From Mytilus edulis (Eukaryota > Mollusca > Bivalvia > Mytilida > Mytilidae): DNA of 64,000 bases. The position numbers and the translations under genes were made by a program. Every line of letters starts with the position of its first letter. Within the stretch, counting starts at the first letter, position 1. Of this stretch, positions 43,219 through 58,200 are shown in pieces. Below the pieces are notes generated by a model. The model saw nothing but the letters and a program-made list of their open reading frames with translations. It was not told the DNA's origin and did not search any database. The stretch lies in NCBI RefSeq assembly GCF_963676685.1, contig NC_092347.1, positions 84,632,592 through 84,696,591 of the forward strand. Direction: 5' to 3'.

Positions 43219-46200
43219 TTAAATTATTTCTCTGTTGTTTGGCAGTATTCCCAGTTTCGGGCTACATTTGAATGTTGAAGAATAAGGATTGTCATAAGTG
43301 TACTTATTCGGATGTGCACATCTTACATATTTCTTTATCAATTTAGAACGACGACCTAAACTGTAACAATCGTACCAAACACAAATTTGAGTACCCTGAA
43401 TCCAAAATGGCGCATCAGTGGGAATCGATAGCATCCACTGTATTCTACAGTTGCTGTCAGTGGTGATTGAATAGTTTGAAGTGAACAAATTAAGCTTCGT
43501 ACAAAGTGTTATCTGTCTCTCATAGGCACATTTTCCGTTCTTATTAGATTCACTATTTCGCAATCTGAAACACAGTTCCACGTTTTCAAACCATTTTTCG
43601 TTTCCAAAAGAAATCAATCCCATTGATTTTGAATAAACTTTATTTGATTTTTTCAGTCCTGTTCTGGATGTTATTGATATGGTCCTGTTATAAACATTTG
43701 AACAGGAGTAATATATTCCATCTGGTCGATATGTTCTGTATGAAAGATAATTTTTTGAACATAATTTCATTTGTTTAAACCAGTCTGGAGTAGGCGACAT
43801 CATTCTACTTATTTCCATAATTTCGCTATGTGTAGGTATTGGTTTTTGCAGCAATAACCTCAATTTGTTTTCAAAAAGTAACATAGAATGCATTGTCATG
43901 TAGTTTTCCTTTTTGTTTTTTATAAAACTCACATGGATATCTTTCAACAGTTCATGTATATATGCTTTGTCAGTATAAATCTATAAAAAAAAATTGTGTT
44001 ATAATATATAAGATTTGATTACTCATTGTAGCTAATTTTTTCACTTGCAAACACTGTGTAAAAACATTATAAACTAATAAAATGTTTAATCACAATATTT
44101 AAATTGACATTTTCATATAACAAATTTCCAACACATCGTGATTCATATTCATTTTTATAACAATAAACGGTAAACTGTACGTTGTAGTTACTGTGATCAC
44201 CTTCGGTGAACTGACAACTCAAAAAAATATAATTACATCGGGAGCTCATGTTCAAACCACCTTCAAAAGATTTAACATCTAAATCCAAAATAACAATAAC
44301 CTGTCTTACAACTGCTATTACCAGTAAACATTCAAACACAGAAACTCCTGATGAAAAGAAATATGCACATAAGCAAAGAAGCATATATTTTTTTTAATAA
44401 AAATAATTTTGTTTTGTTCAATCAGTAAAGACAATTAAATAGTGAACTAATAATTCGTTGTTAGCAGCCTGTAGTTTAGTTCAATTATGTAAAAATAGGC
44501 AAATAAACATCGCTAATGAATTATTAACTTGCAAAAGAAGTATACATTAGAATCCGTATTAATGTGACCGTCAATGTAACTTTAAGGTAGAGATGTGTTA
44601 CGCATAAACTATGCGTGTTTAGCTATTAAAAGGACAAGATGGTCAACATTTAAAGTGAAACAAGGAAAAACCACTTGGTTGACTGATTCGATCAACAAAA
44701 ACAAGGTAAAAACAGCCATCTAAATATTATTTGACCTACAGTATAAAATCAAACAGACCTAGAATAATCCAAAAGCATATGTTCGTAATCTATCTATATC
44801 TGTTTTAATGTGAATATCGGGTTATATAACCGTCGGAAATCTTTGGAGGTCAACTCGATGGTTAATTTGATGGCGTTTCGACTAGAATACACATTAAATA
44901 CTAATACATATTATTGAGTCCATGTATTGTTAACTTTTTTGTTCAGACTTTCTAAATTTGGATACAAGTTTGTGTATGTTATAAATAAAATAACAGAAGT
45001 TCAATCAATCGGTGAACAAGAATTTGACAGCTAATGCCCCTTTGACTTATTTATATCAAGACAAATATTTCGTATGCCAATAAGAAATTATCTTCTATTT
45101 TCAAGTAACCACACCTGGACGGCTCTTTTCATTGACTGTCTTTTGTTGTCGTTCACAATTAAGTCAGATATTTCTCTCATGCCTCCTCCATACAACCAAG
45201 GGTTATCAAGAACTGTTGGTATCCAAGTTGAAATCCCCCCAGCCGCCAACAAATTTGTTTTTCCTCCATAGTATCTGAAAAACAAACATTCATTATATGT
45301 ACTTTTCTTGTTTTTACAAGTTCTCACATAACTTTATGTTTTAAATAAAAATACTTTTCATCTTATTCGTTATCATGCTATCATTAAATACAAATCAATA
45401 ATGTTTTGATTTAATGTCAATTTGTTATAACAGAAGAAAGAAAATCAAATTTAAAACAACAATAAAATTTATAACATCAATAAAATCAATGCATTATTGT
45501 CGAATAAAGATATAAAATATAGATTTTTTTTTTTAATTGAATAGGTCATTCATCGTTATTATCAAATGAATCAGCAAACTGAGGTATACGCTACATGCAT
45601 ACTTTCTATTACTAAAGACTGCTTTTGTTCCATTTTATTCCCAACTAGAAGTATGAACTAAAGGAAGAAAGTGCATTGACACATATTCCAATTATTTGAT
45701 TAAGATCCATCAATCTAATTAAAATATTGATCTCTGATTACGTTATACTCATAATGTAGTATAACGTAATCAGAGATCAATATTTTAATTAGATTGTCAT
45801 ATGTTGAATAACGTAATCAGAGATCAATATTTTAATTAGATTGAAGATCCATGAACATAATAAAAAAAAATCATAAAAATAGTTTACGTCGATAGGGCGG
45901 TAATTCCTTGATATACGATAAGACCCAAGATAGAACGTTCAAGATCAGCATATGGTCCTCAGTGTAATTTGCAAATGAGTTCATCAGAGATTGAAAATAA
46001 AATGCCTACCACTCATAAACCCTTATTAATACAACTCCTTAAAATACGATAAGACCTAAACTAGACATTTCAATATCAGCATATGGTACCGTCATCAATG
46101 TAATTTTCAAATGAGTTCATCAGAGATTAAATAAAATACCTACCCCTCATAAACCCTTATCAATATAAAAAACATTAAGCATTTAAACAGTAGCAACCAT

Positions 46201-49200
46201 CATAATACGTTTCCCTGATTTGGGCTTTAAAGTCATTAAACAGTACAGTGGCTGACATAGGGGATTTCAAGGGTTGGACGTAACCCCGATTCAGGATTAG
46301 TAAAATAATAATGATGTGTATCTTTTGACTATACTATAGCTATAGGGCAAAGCTTGATTCACTGACAGAACAACGCAAAGCAGAGAGAACAAAGTAATTA
46401 TAAATCAAAGATATGAAGGAAACCACCAAAATAATGTTGCTTCCTTATTATTTTATTTCAAATTTTTATTTCAAGTGAGCCACGTTATAAGATGATCTTT
46501 TAATTAAACGACCTCTGTCTGTTGTGAATATGAAGTCCGGGTTTTTCGAAGAACACTCATTTGAAAAACCTAATGTCCTACCCGGAATGAAAAATTGACG
46601 AGAAAATGTTTTCTGAATATGATATCAAGGAATTGTATATTTAAAAGGAATGGAAACGCGGCCGACTTCAAAGAAAATATTATGATGCATCTCTTGCTTT
46701 GACCGGGTGTTAATTACACCCCATCGCTCTAACTGGCTCATTACTTATCTGGTAGAAGTTATCGAACGTGGTCATTTAATCTGACACTAGTTATCTAACT
46801 TGACAATGATATTTTTTTCTTCTTAGGCATGTTTCTGTAATAAAAAATAATGACTAAAACATCATTCTAAGGGGCATTCTGTTTCAATTTGCTTGGCGTA
46901 AAATAAATCATATTATTGTTATTTTTGAAGATAATTCGAAATACACATTCTATTGTAGAGTAACGGTACTTACATTGTGTAGTACGAACGTGGTAAAGTA
47001 GCTAAGTGATAAATCATGAAACGAAAAATAAATTAATCCAAGAAAAAAAAATATAACAATACAACCACATGCAAAGTTAGTAATAAAAAACTTATTATTC
47101 AATTTTTTTTTTATCGTATTATTTCATGAAGGTATGTCATAATCAGATGATATCGGACATTTTACGAGTGTTAAAAAGTTTTCATGCAAAATAAAGAACA
47201 TTTTAAAAATGTAACTAAATGACTGTTAAAGAAAGAAGTTAATAAATTATTATGAAGGAAGGAAAATTTTAACAACTGCAGTATATTATCTAGATAAAAG
47301 AACTCAGATTACAGGTGTTATAATAAACAACGGCATGCAGGATGTTCCAATTTGCAGGTATAATATATCATGTATCAATGATAAGCTAATTTGTTTCTGG
47401 TCTTACATGCTTTTAAGATGTTAAAAATTAATAATGTCGAGCTCACCTGTTAATTAATGCTAAATTATGCAGAGATGCAATAAATTTTCTAATTAGAAAA
47501 AAGACTAAGCTTTTAAATTATATGTCAATGTCACATCTATTTCAAGTAGTTATTTAACTTATACCAAAATACAAAGTGTCGATGTATTTGTTGACGCACA
47601 ACTTCAAATTTTCAACATGTTTCGAAATAAAATCATATATATTGTACCAATTACATTTAGCATTCGTAATTTAGATCAAACTGTAGAAAAATATTCCTTC
47701 TTTAAAATGATATCTCATTTTCTCACTTTTTTCTTTCTACTTTCCAATATAATAAAGAAATCGTAGTGCACTCCCAGATTGATAGACATATTTTGACAGA
47801 ATATTGAAACTCAAAACTGAAATTTCGAAAAATCGTAGAAAATTCTTAAAAGTTACAAGAAACTTCAAAAAGAGCCTAAGCGATAGAATAAGGTTTCAGC
47901 TTCATAATGATATCAACTGTTTTGTTTTGCACTTCGCAGTTTTCAAGTTTTTAGAAAAAAATCAAAACACAGTATTTTTTGTTTAGTAATCCGGATGAAA
48001 CTCCCTCAATTTTCAAGACCGAGGTCTATTCTAATGAGAATTTACTCAATACAATATTACAAACGTATGTTTGATGAGGCATTAAAATGATACCTAACGC
48101 CTTACTTTTTGCTAGGAATAAAAGTTTATTCTTGATTTCGGGTTTCTCTCTCATTTATATCGTCTCAAGCAAGATGACCCCGTGAATTAAAAGACCGATT
48201 TATATGACAGGAAATGGAACTCCGTCATGATTTTTTATATTATTCATCATACTTCCGCCTGAGCCAGACATGGTTTATAACTCTGCGGGTGCGCTGTTGG
48301 TATCCCGATTGATCTCGAGCCGCGTTTCCATTCCTTTTAAATATACAATTCCTTGATGATATAGACTCTTTGACAATCTTCACTAGGATTTGACAACCAA
48401 TAGATTTTGACCCATTGAGTGAAAAATTACTTGGGAAATTTGTGGTGTTGTGCTTTGTTAAATTTTTGTATATTTTTCTTTCGATTTTGCTGGTATGGTA
48501 TGTCTATGAACTCTTTTAAACGTCGACAAAAGTTTGAATCTTTTCTCCTATACATTTCTAAGAATATGATTGGTTGAAGCGTCAACATGGAGACCGAGTA
48601 TATTCCATATTAGGTAGGGAGGCGGGGCTTATTTCAATACACGGTTACTAATGGAGTTACGATTTTGGCCCTATTTGATTTTTTAGATGTATTGAAAGTT
48701 CTGTTCAATATTGTTATATCAAGGTTGTTAATACTAAATTGTTATTGTTGACATTAGTTTATTTTTTGCAGACCAATGGAAGTAGTTTCTTAAAATTGAA
48801 CACTTGAACACTTAATTATAAAAATAAGAAAATGTGGTATAATTGCAAATGAGACAACTCTAGTCTACATCCAACCAAGGAATTGTATATTTAAAAGGAA
48901 TGGAAACGCGGCTCGAGATCAATCGGGATACCCACAGCGCACCCGCAGAGCTATAAACCATGTCTGGCTCAGGCGGAAGTATGATGAATAATATAAAAAA
49001 ATCATGACGGAGTTCCATTTCCTGTCATATAAATCGGTCTTTTAATTCACGGGGTCATCTTGCTTGAGACGATATAAATGAGAGAGAAACCAGAAATCAA
49101 GAATAAACTTTTATTCCTAGCAAAAGGTAAGGCCTTAGGCATCATTTTTATACCTCATCAAACATACGTTTGTAATATTGTATTGAGTAAATTCTCATTA

Positions 49201-52200
49201 GAATAGACCTCGGTCTTGAAAATAGAGGGAGTTTCATCCGGATTACAAAACAAAAAATACTGTGTTGTGATTTTTTTCTAAAAACTTGAAAACCACGAAG
49301 TGCAAAACAAAACAGTTGATATCATTATGAAGCTGAAACCTTATTCTATCGCTTACGCTCTTTTTGAAGTTTCTTGTAACTTTTAAGAATTTTCTGCGAT
49401 TTTTCGAAATTTCAGTTTTGAGTTTCAATATTCTGTCAAAATATGTCTATCAATCTGGGAGTGCACTACGATTTCTTTATTATATTGGAAAGTAGAAAGA
49501 AAAAAGTGAGAAAATGAGATATCATTTTAAAGAAGGAATATTTTCCTACAGTTTGGTCTAAATTACGAATGCTAAATGTAATTGGTACAATATATATGAT
49601 TTTATTTCGAAACATGTTGAAAATTTAAAGTTGTGTGTCAACAAATACATCGACACTTTGTATTTTGGTATAAGTTAAATAACTACTTGAAATAGATGCG
49701 ACATTGTCATATTATTTAAAAGCTTAGTCTTTTTTCTATCGCATAGTGTTGGTTTTATGAAAATGGTGATAAAAACGAATTAGCTATGATTTTTCAAAAT
49801 CCCATGTTTATAGTTCACATTGACGCCATTTTGTTAAGTCAAGTTCGACACCGACGAAGTTGGAAATAACAGACAAGAAATATATACAAAGACTTACGAT
49901 TGGGATTGATTGTGCCTTTTTATATACATGTACGATGTTATACATTTATTTTTTTGTAAATACTTTTTTTTATACTAAATCGTTGTTTGGTAATGCAGTT
50001 TGCCATTATTAAGCGTTGCCGCAAATTACCATACGCAACAGCAAAACTGTTCCTTCCTTTTTTCTCGAAGAGCAGTAGTCTATAGGTCGCAAAAGTATTC
50101 CTTTGGTGTTAAAATACATAAAATGCGAATGTGGGAAAGTTTTAACTGTTTCTAATTAGAAAATGTATTGCATCTCTGCATAATTTAGCATTAATTAACA
50201 GGTGAGCTCGGCGTTATTAATTTTTAACATCTTCATCATAAGTATGAAAGACACAAATTAGCTTATCATTAATACATGAAATATTATACCTGCAAATTGG
50301 AACATCCCGCATGCCATTGTTTATTATAACACCTGTAATCTAAGTTCTTTTATCTAGATAATATACTGCAGTTGTTTACTTTTTTCTTCCCTTCATAATG
50401 ATTTATTAACTTCTTTCTTTATCAGTCATATTTCACAATTGAAAAGTCATTTAACTACATTTTTAAAATTTCCTTTATTTTGCATGAAAACTATTTTAAA
50501 CTCGTAAAATGTCCGATATCATCTGATTGTGACATACCTTCATGAAATATCAAGATAAAAAAATTAAAAAAAAATAGAATAAAAAGCTTTTTTATAAGTA
50601 ACTTTGCATGTGGTTGTATTGTTATATTTTTTCTTGGATTAATTTATCTTTGGTTTCATGATTTATCACCTACGTTCGTCACAGTACTGCACAACGCAAC
50701 TTGCACAATGTAAGTACCATTACTCTACAATAAAATAGGTATTTCGAATTATCTTCTAAAAAGCCCAATTATGATTTATTTTACACCAAGCAAATTGAAA
50801 AAGAATGCCCCTCAGAAGGATTTTAGTTTATTATTTTTTTATTACGGAAACATGCCTAAGAAGAAAAGAAAATCATTGTCAAGTTAGATAACTAGTGTCA
50901 GATTAAATGACCACGTTCGATAACTTCTACCAGATAAGTAATGAGCCAGTTAGAGCGATGGGGTGTAATCAACACCCGGTCAAAGCAAGAGATGCATCAT
51001 AATATTTTCTTTGAAGTCGGCCGCGTTTCCATTCCTTTTAAATATACAATTCCTTGATCCAACAAATAAAGATAGTCGGTAAGATAAAGTTGTTACATAG
51101 TGTGCTAGTGATCTAATACGGTATATACGGGGTCAAATGTTGAACTTTATGATTGAGTTAGAACGAAAGGAATTTATTAGAAAAAAGTCATTCCAATCTA
51201 TTTTATAAAACTTACTTGTCAATTTCATGTTTCTCAAATTTGGCTCACAATTCTTATAATTGATTATTAACCTACCAAAACTAAAATTGAGAAAGGAAAT
51301 GGGGAATGTGTCAAAGCGACAACAAACCGACCATAGAGCAGCCGAAGGCCACCAATGGGTCTTCAATGTAGCGAGAATTCCCGCACCCGTAGGTGTCCTT
51401 CAGCTGGCCCCTAAAAATATGTATACTAGACTAGTACAGTGATAATGGACGTCATACTAAACTCCGAATTATACACAAGAAACTAAAATTAAAAATCATA
51501 CAAGACTGACAAAGGCCAGAGGCTCCTGACTTGGGACAGGCGCAAAATTGCGGAGGGGTTAAACATGTTTATGAGATCTCAACCCTCCCCCTATACCTCT
51601 AGCCAATGTAGAAAATAAACACATAACAATACGCACATTAAAATTCAGTTCAAGAGAAGTCCGAGTCCGATGTCAAAAGATGTAACAAAAGAAAATAAAT
51701 AAAATGACAATAATACATAAATAACAAGAGACTACTAGCAGTTAACTGACATGCCAGCTCCAGATCTCAATTCAACTGATTGAAAGATTATGTCTTCATC
51801 ATATGAATATCAGGCACAATCCCTCCCGTTAGGGGTTTAGTATCATACTATCATAAAATATATGAAAAAAATATAACCCGTGTCATGCCAATAACTGTTT
51901 TTTTTTAAATAAATGTGTTTGGTTCCGATGCAAAGACCCTATAAGTGAATCAATATTAAAGTCAAAATATGCAACCTTTAATGACCTGACAACAGTATCG
52001 TAACTACATCCCTTCTTAATAAGTCTGTTTAAAGGTTTTGTAAGCTTTTGAGGTAAATACTGACATTTTTGTGCTTTGTAAAGAATATTACCATAAAAGA
52101 TTGGATGTGAAATACCTGAACGTATAAGATGTCTGCATGTTGAGTTATATTTACGAATTATTTCCTTATACTGGTGATAAAATTTAGTAAATGTTTTGAC

Positions 52201-55200
52201 CAGTTTGTGATATCGAAAACACTGGTGTAATAATTTTTCAGTAATACATAAATTTCTCTCGCTAAAATCTAATACGTTGTTACATACACAAGCGAATCGT
52301 TCAAGTTGAGATATATAAACACCATAAGATGGTGACAAGGGTACGTCACCATCTAAAAATGGATAATTAACGATATGAAATGAAAAATCGTCTCTTTTAT
52401 CATAATTTTTTGTATTAAGCTTCCCGTTAATGATATAGATATCAAGATCGAGGAAAGGGCAGTGGTCATTGTTAGTATTAGCTTTATTTAAGGTAAGTTC
52501 AACAGGATAAATTTCTTTGTATACATACTGAAGTCGTCATTATTGAGAGCCAATATATCATCCAAATATCTAAAAGTATTGTTAAATTTTTGTATCAAAT
52601 GTTGTTTCGATGGGTCTTGGTCAATTTTAGTCATGAATTGTAACTCATAACAATACAAAAACAGATCCGCAATAAGTGGTGCACAGTTAGTCCCCATTGG
52701 AATTCCAATAACTTGACGATATACGGAATCTCCAAAGCGAACAAAAATGTTATCAAGTAAAAATTCAAGCGCATATATAGTATCAAAGCATGTTAATAAG
52801 GGATGTGAATTTTTTCTTAATAAGAATATGAGGCAAAGTGGTATAAAGGGTAGAAAAATCAAAACTTTGAACAGATTCAAAATCACCAATATATGCATGC
52901 AATTTATCAAGTACTTCCAAAATTACATAAAGTCTAAAACAAACAATGGACTCAATAATATGTATCATCATTTCATATGTATTTCAGCTTAAACCTCCGT
53001 CATATTACCCGATATAAACAATAATATGGATGGATAACGAACACATGCAAATGGTCTGTTTGATTTCATATTATAGGTTCAAAATATGTTTCACATGTTT
53101 TAATCATCGTTTTTGTCTGTATAAGTATATTTTTGTGCATGTTACACTTACTATTGCTCTTTCGAGAATCAAAACTTACCTCACGTGATTTCTGGTAGAG
53201 TTTGTAAACTTGGTATCGATTTTCTTTGTACTAATTGTAGATTTTCCTCCGATTTTAAGTATCTTCTTAAATAAAGACTTTGCTTCTAGTGTAATCCTCT
53301 TTTCAGTTTTTTTCTCAAAGTAACTTGCATCGGTTGCTAGGAGCAATCTCAGTATACCGCCAAATCTGCCATGATTGAAATAATGAGTTCCAAAAGTATC
53401 TATGAATTTCATATATTTCTTGATTGATTTGTCGTTTAATGTTTCTGGTAGTAATCTGTCAATATACATTTTAGCAACTCGACCAAATTCAAGTCCCCAT
53501 TCCGGTATCATGTTGATTTTATACCCAGCTGTCTGTGACGTTAAATCTTCAACATATTTTGAAGCCTTTTGAAAATATTGTTGCATTTTTGTGTAAGTCA
53601 CACTTGACGAAAACAGACCTTTAAAGAGTCCTACATCGACTCTCGCTGACATTGACTTTTTAAAGCTATGACTGTTCTTGTGGATCTCAACGTATGTATC
53701 CAGTAAGCCATTTGGTATATTTACTATGTTCCAAATCTGGTCTGGTATATTGTATGTTTTCTGAAAACAAAATTAATTTACAAGGTTAAGGATCATGTTC
53801 AAAATTATTTTTTTATATTATTTATCTCGAGTATATCTCATGATATTTTTTTCAAGCGCTGCTACATTCTTAAGTCATTATGATTACATTATCTCTTCTA
53901 AGTTTGTATTAAGATTAGGATGTTTAAGTATATTAGCATTTAGCATCACTGAAGAGATATTATTTGCCAAAATGTGCACCTAGTGCAGCATATTTTGTAC
54001 CGTTAATATTCATATTGTCATGAAGAGTTAATACATTGAGGCAATTTTTCGCTGGTAAATTAAGAAATAGTTTGATTGCTTTAAGAAAACAAATTATCTT
54101 AGTATCTGTAGTTGTCAAATGGCTATTAGATTAGGTTTGACGTCTTTTCGAAGCTTTGTCATAATTTGTGATACATAACAACATTGGTGAGGTAAGTATG
54201 CAATATAGGGATATAATTCGTTCCTATTACTAAGCTTGTTTCATTTTTTCTCAAAAACAAAATCATATATCACCAAACAAACAATTTAAGGTTGTATAAT
54301 TCCGTGCATGTACAATATGCAAGTTTTGTAAGTTTTTTATTACTGAAAAATGTATAATAATGATTGCAACAGATATGTTGACACACTGATTTTTCGATCA
54401 TATTTTTAAATTGTAATATTTTTTCAATAAGATGTAGTTGAACTGTTGTGTAGAAGATACATTTATAAAAGAAGATAAAAAAAAAGCCAAGTTATTTAAT
54501 TTCACTTTCAGATATATTGATGATGTCCTTTCCCTTAACAATGAGGATATACCTAAAATAACTATAGGCTATATTTTTTTCTTACTTTGAACGAAAAAAA
54601 TATTTAATATCTCTACCTGTGTAACGTTTACATTCTGACATCAAACGCGCGATTCGACATCAGAGTTAATGTTCATCTAACCAGTACTCCAAATCGTTCA
54701 ATCCTTTATGGTGGATTTAACATACATAAATAGATACAAATATAAAAAGGCAATGAATGAGGTTGTTAAATTTGATATATGTTTTTTTGTACTTTTTTGA
54801 TGAATATTTGTTTTAATTGTGATTAAGATTATAACACAATGTTACTGCTGTACCCTTAATTTTGATATTTTTAATACATTATGTCTGTTTGTTCTGTTCA
54901 CGCATCGTTGTCAAGATAATAGAATTAAATGCGACTCTCGTACAAGTGAGAGGTCTAGCTCTATATAACCAGGTTCAATCCACAATTTTCACATAAAAAA
55001 ATGCCTGTACCAAGTCAGGAATATGACAGTTGGTGTCCTTTCGTTTGATGTGTTTGAGCTTTTGAATTTGCCAATTGATTAGCTACTTTCCGTTTTTGAA
55101 TTTTCCTTGTAGTTCAGTATTTTTGTGATTTTACTTTATCTTTGTAACTGCCAACCGACATATTAAAGATGTATTTGGAAAATCACAAAAAGGTACTTTT

Positions 55201-58200
55201 ATTTGTAAGAGCATATGTCCGAACAGACGAAACATGGATAGTTTACCGGATGAATATATCCTACAGTTTATATTTTACTTATTTCTTTCACAATTTACAG
55301 AAAGCTCTCATTCAAATAGAAATTAATTGTGTGACGGTTTCTATGAAATTTCATTGGACGCAATATCCTAATGTTAATGACATATCATTCTTCATTGTTT
55401 AATTACAGAACATTTCTGTACAACGTGGCATTTGATTCTTTGATATATATATTTTTTAAAAGATGTATTTCCTTCCATGGTTAAAAAAAGGATAACAACT
55501 AACTAATTTTTCGAAATCGGCGAAATGTTTTATTGTCAAAATATTTTATTAACTTTAAAATGCTTTTTTAGTTTGGGCTTGATCCAATATATACACACTG
55601 GGGATCACAGTATATAAGATATTTTTTCTCGATATGTATTTGTCCCATCTTATATACAACAATTAGCTTATTTGTAAGAACAGTTATGAAATACATCAAA
55701 AGTTAAGTAGGTCACAATTTTATTAAACAGCTGAATTGTACTCTTAACTCAACCACAAGAACTATGATATATTTCAGTTTAGGAAATAAACAAACATATA
55801 ATACACATTTTAAAAATAATAAAACTAAATATTCTGCCATGATATATACCGGAATGATAAATTTATCAGTAACAAAAGAAAAATTATATTCTAGAAAGGA
55901 AAGTTGATATGCACTACCATTTTGTTTCAAAGGAATAAACATAGGGCTGTGCGGCATATTTTCAACATTTATATGTCCCGAACTTTTTAGTGTTAAAACT
56001 TATACTACTAATATTCTATTCTACCCCTGCCTTTACTTTTTGCCTGTTTCAGAATTCATTTGTCACCGCAATAGTATGTTTTTATACTGGTAACAATCAA
56101 AAGTTATGTCTCTATGAGATTAAACATAGAGATCATATCTGGGAACCAGTATGTCAATTAATCAAATTATCTATGAATATTATATAATACTTGGGAGTTT
56201 ATTTCCTAAGAACGTTAAAATATTCATCATATCGAGAAAACTTTAAAAAGAAACTTCACTATTTTATTCGCGTCTTAGGAGAACATGGCAATTTTAATCG
56301 GTTTAATTTTGACTGTGCTTTGTAGATTTCGGTTATACGTCCATCCATTGTTTGTGGTGTATGGTACCCAACGTCAAAATCCGGAACCGAAATGCTAGAC
56401 AGTTGGCAGTACAAAGTCTCAAAAGTTATAATAATCTCTAAAATGAACATTCCAAAATGCTCTGTGTTATCAGAGTTAAGTTGGGAATCTTTAACAAATT
56501 ATATGGACCGTCAAAGGATCGCATATTTTGCCTGGTTAGACTCTCTATATGGTACAAGATATTGCTAAACGATTTTTGCCTAACTTACGTCATCAAAAAA
56601 TGAGTATTTTAATCATATAAATGGCATATTCCAGTCAACTGGACTAGATCATATATACATGGAAACGTTAATATAAAAACATTTAATAAGTTTTTTGTTA
56701 TTGGTGCTTGTAATTATAAACTGAAGTCCGAAATTCTAGAAAAGTCAAGCCTCGGTGATGGCCGTTCATTTTATGTCACACAAGCACAATTATCGTATTT
56801 ATCAAATGAAGAGGATTTCTGGGCCATTCGTCTTAAATTTCTGTCTAGAACAAATTGTCTTCCATTGAATGCTGTTTTATTCCGCATGAAATTGAAAAGT
56901 TTTATTTATTTATTGTTAGATTGCCAGGCATAAATTGATATTCGAGAACGTTTCCTTTCTTATTTGCACGATTTCCTTTTTAATGCCGGAACTGGCGTGT
57001 TTTTCTCATAGTTGCCTCGCTTAAACAAACTTCAATTTATTATCGGCGACACAGTTTTTTTTTTGTTCGGTTATGATATCGGAAAAAAGGTTGATGAAAT
57101 GCGTAAGCAATATCTGACCTCAGTCATTAAAGCTCAGTCATTAAAGGTAATATCTTTGGTTAGCTTGCTTGTTAGCTCAACCGTGAAGTCATTGTTAGGT
57201 TAGGTAAACTACCCTAAGAATAGACTTGTCCGACAGAAAACCAATCGATCTGTCCGTTGGACTATGCTACTTCGAAAGGAGGGTAGTATACATGACATAA
57301 TAATGACTTCACAGTTCAGCGAACAAGCAAGCTAAACAAAGATATTACCTTTCGCTACAAACTCTATGGAATCCGCTGTAATATATATGGTATGATTGCT
57401 AATGAGACAAATATCCTCAAGAGTTCAAACGATGTGGATGTTAACAATTATAGACGAACGCCCGGCCTTCAACTATGAGAAAAATCCTGCATAGTTGGCT
57501 TTAACAAAAAGTGAAACAATTCAAACGAGAAAAGTCACGCCCTTAATTGCAAATGAAAACAATTCATTTGTATTGCTTATAGTATCTGGTAAACATAAAC
57601 ATAAAAAAATAATATCGATCATGAATATGGGGTCTCATTGTTGTCTCATTGGCATTCATACCACATCTTCCTATATCTATCTATATCAGATGAGCCCTAC
57701 CAGACTGACATCTAATAATCAGGATTTTATATTTTATCAAATATAGTTGACCTATTGCTTATAGTATATGATAAATATTAACCATGAAACCTTAATATTG
57801 ACCAATTAACCATGAAAAGGAAGTCAAGGTAATATGAAATCTGCCAGACAGACATGTACAACTTACGATCATTCCTTACACCAAATGCAGTTGATATATG
57901 ACTTATGAACAATTAACGCACGGGAACTATGACTAGCAAGATGCTATTTTCGTCATTCCCATTTAATAGGAACATGCAATTATATGTTCATTATAGAATC
58001 AAATGGCAGAGACCAAAACCAGATAGACCACATAATTGTAAATGGAAGATGGAGAAAGTCTCTGATGGATGTGTGTGTCAAAAGGGGAGCAGATTGTGGA
58101 AGTGACCATCATCTTCTACTTGGAAAGATGAAAATTAAACTGAGAAAGGTAGTCAGACCACAAAATAACAGAAAAGCATATAACATCCACCACCTTAAAG

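Noticed and set aside
47804-47986. 60-codon frame conserved in both inverted transposons
   Set aside because: The elements are highly similar over their whole length, so conservation is not specific to the frame, and no transposase motif is seen.
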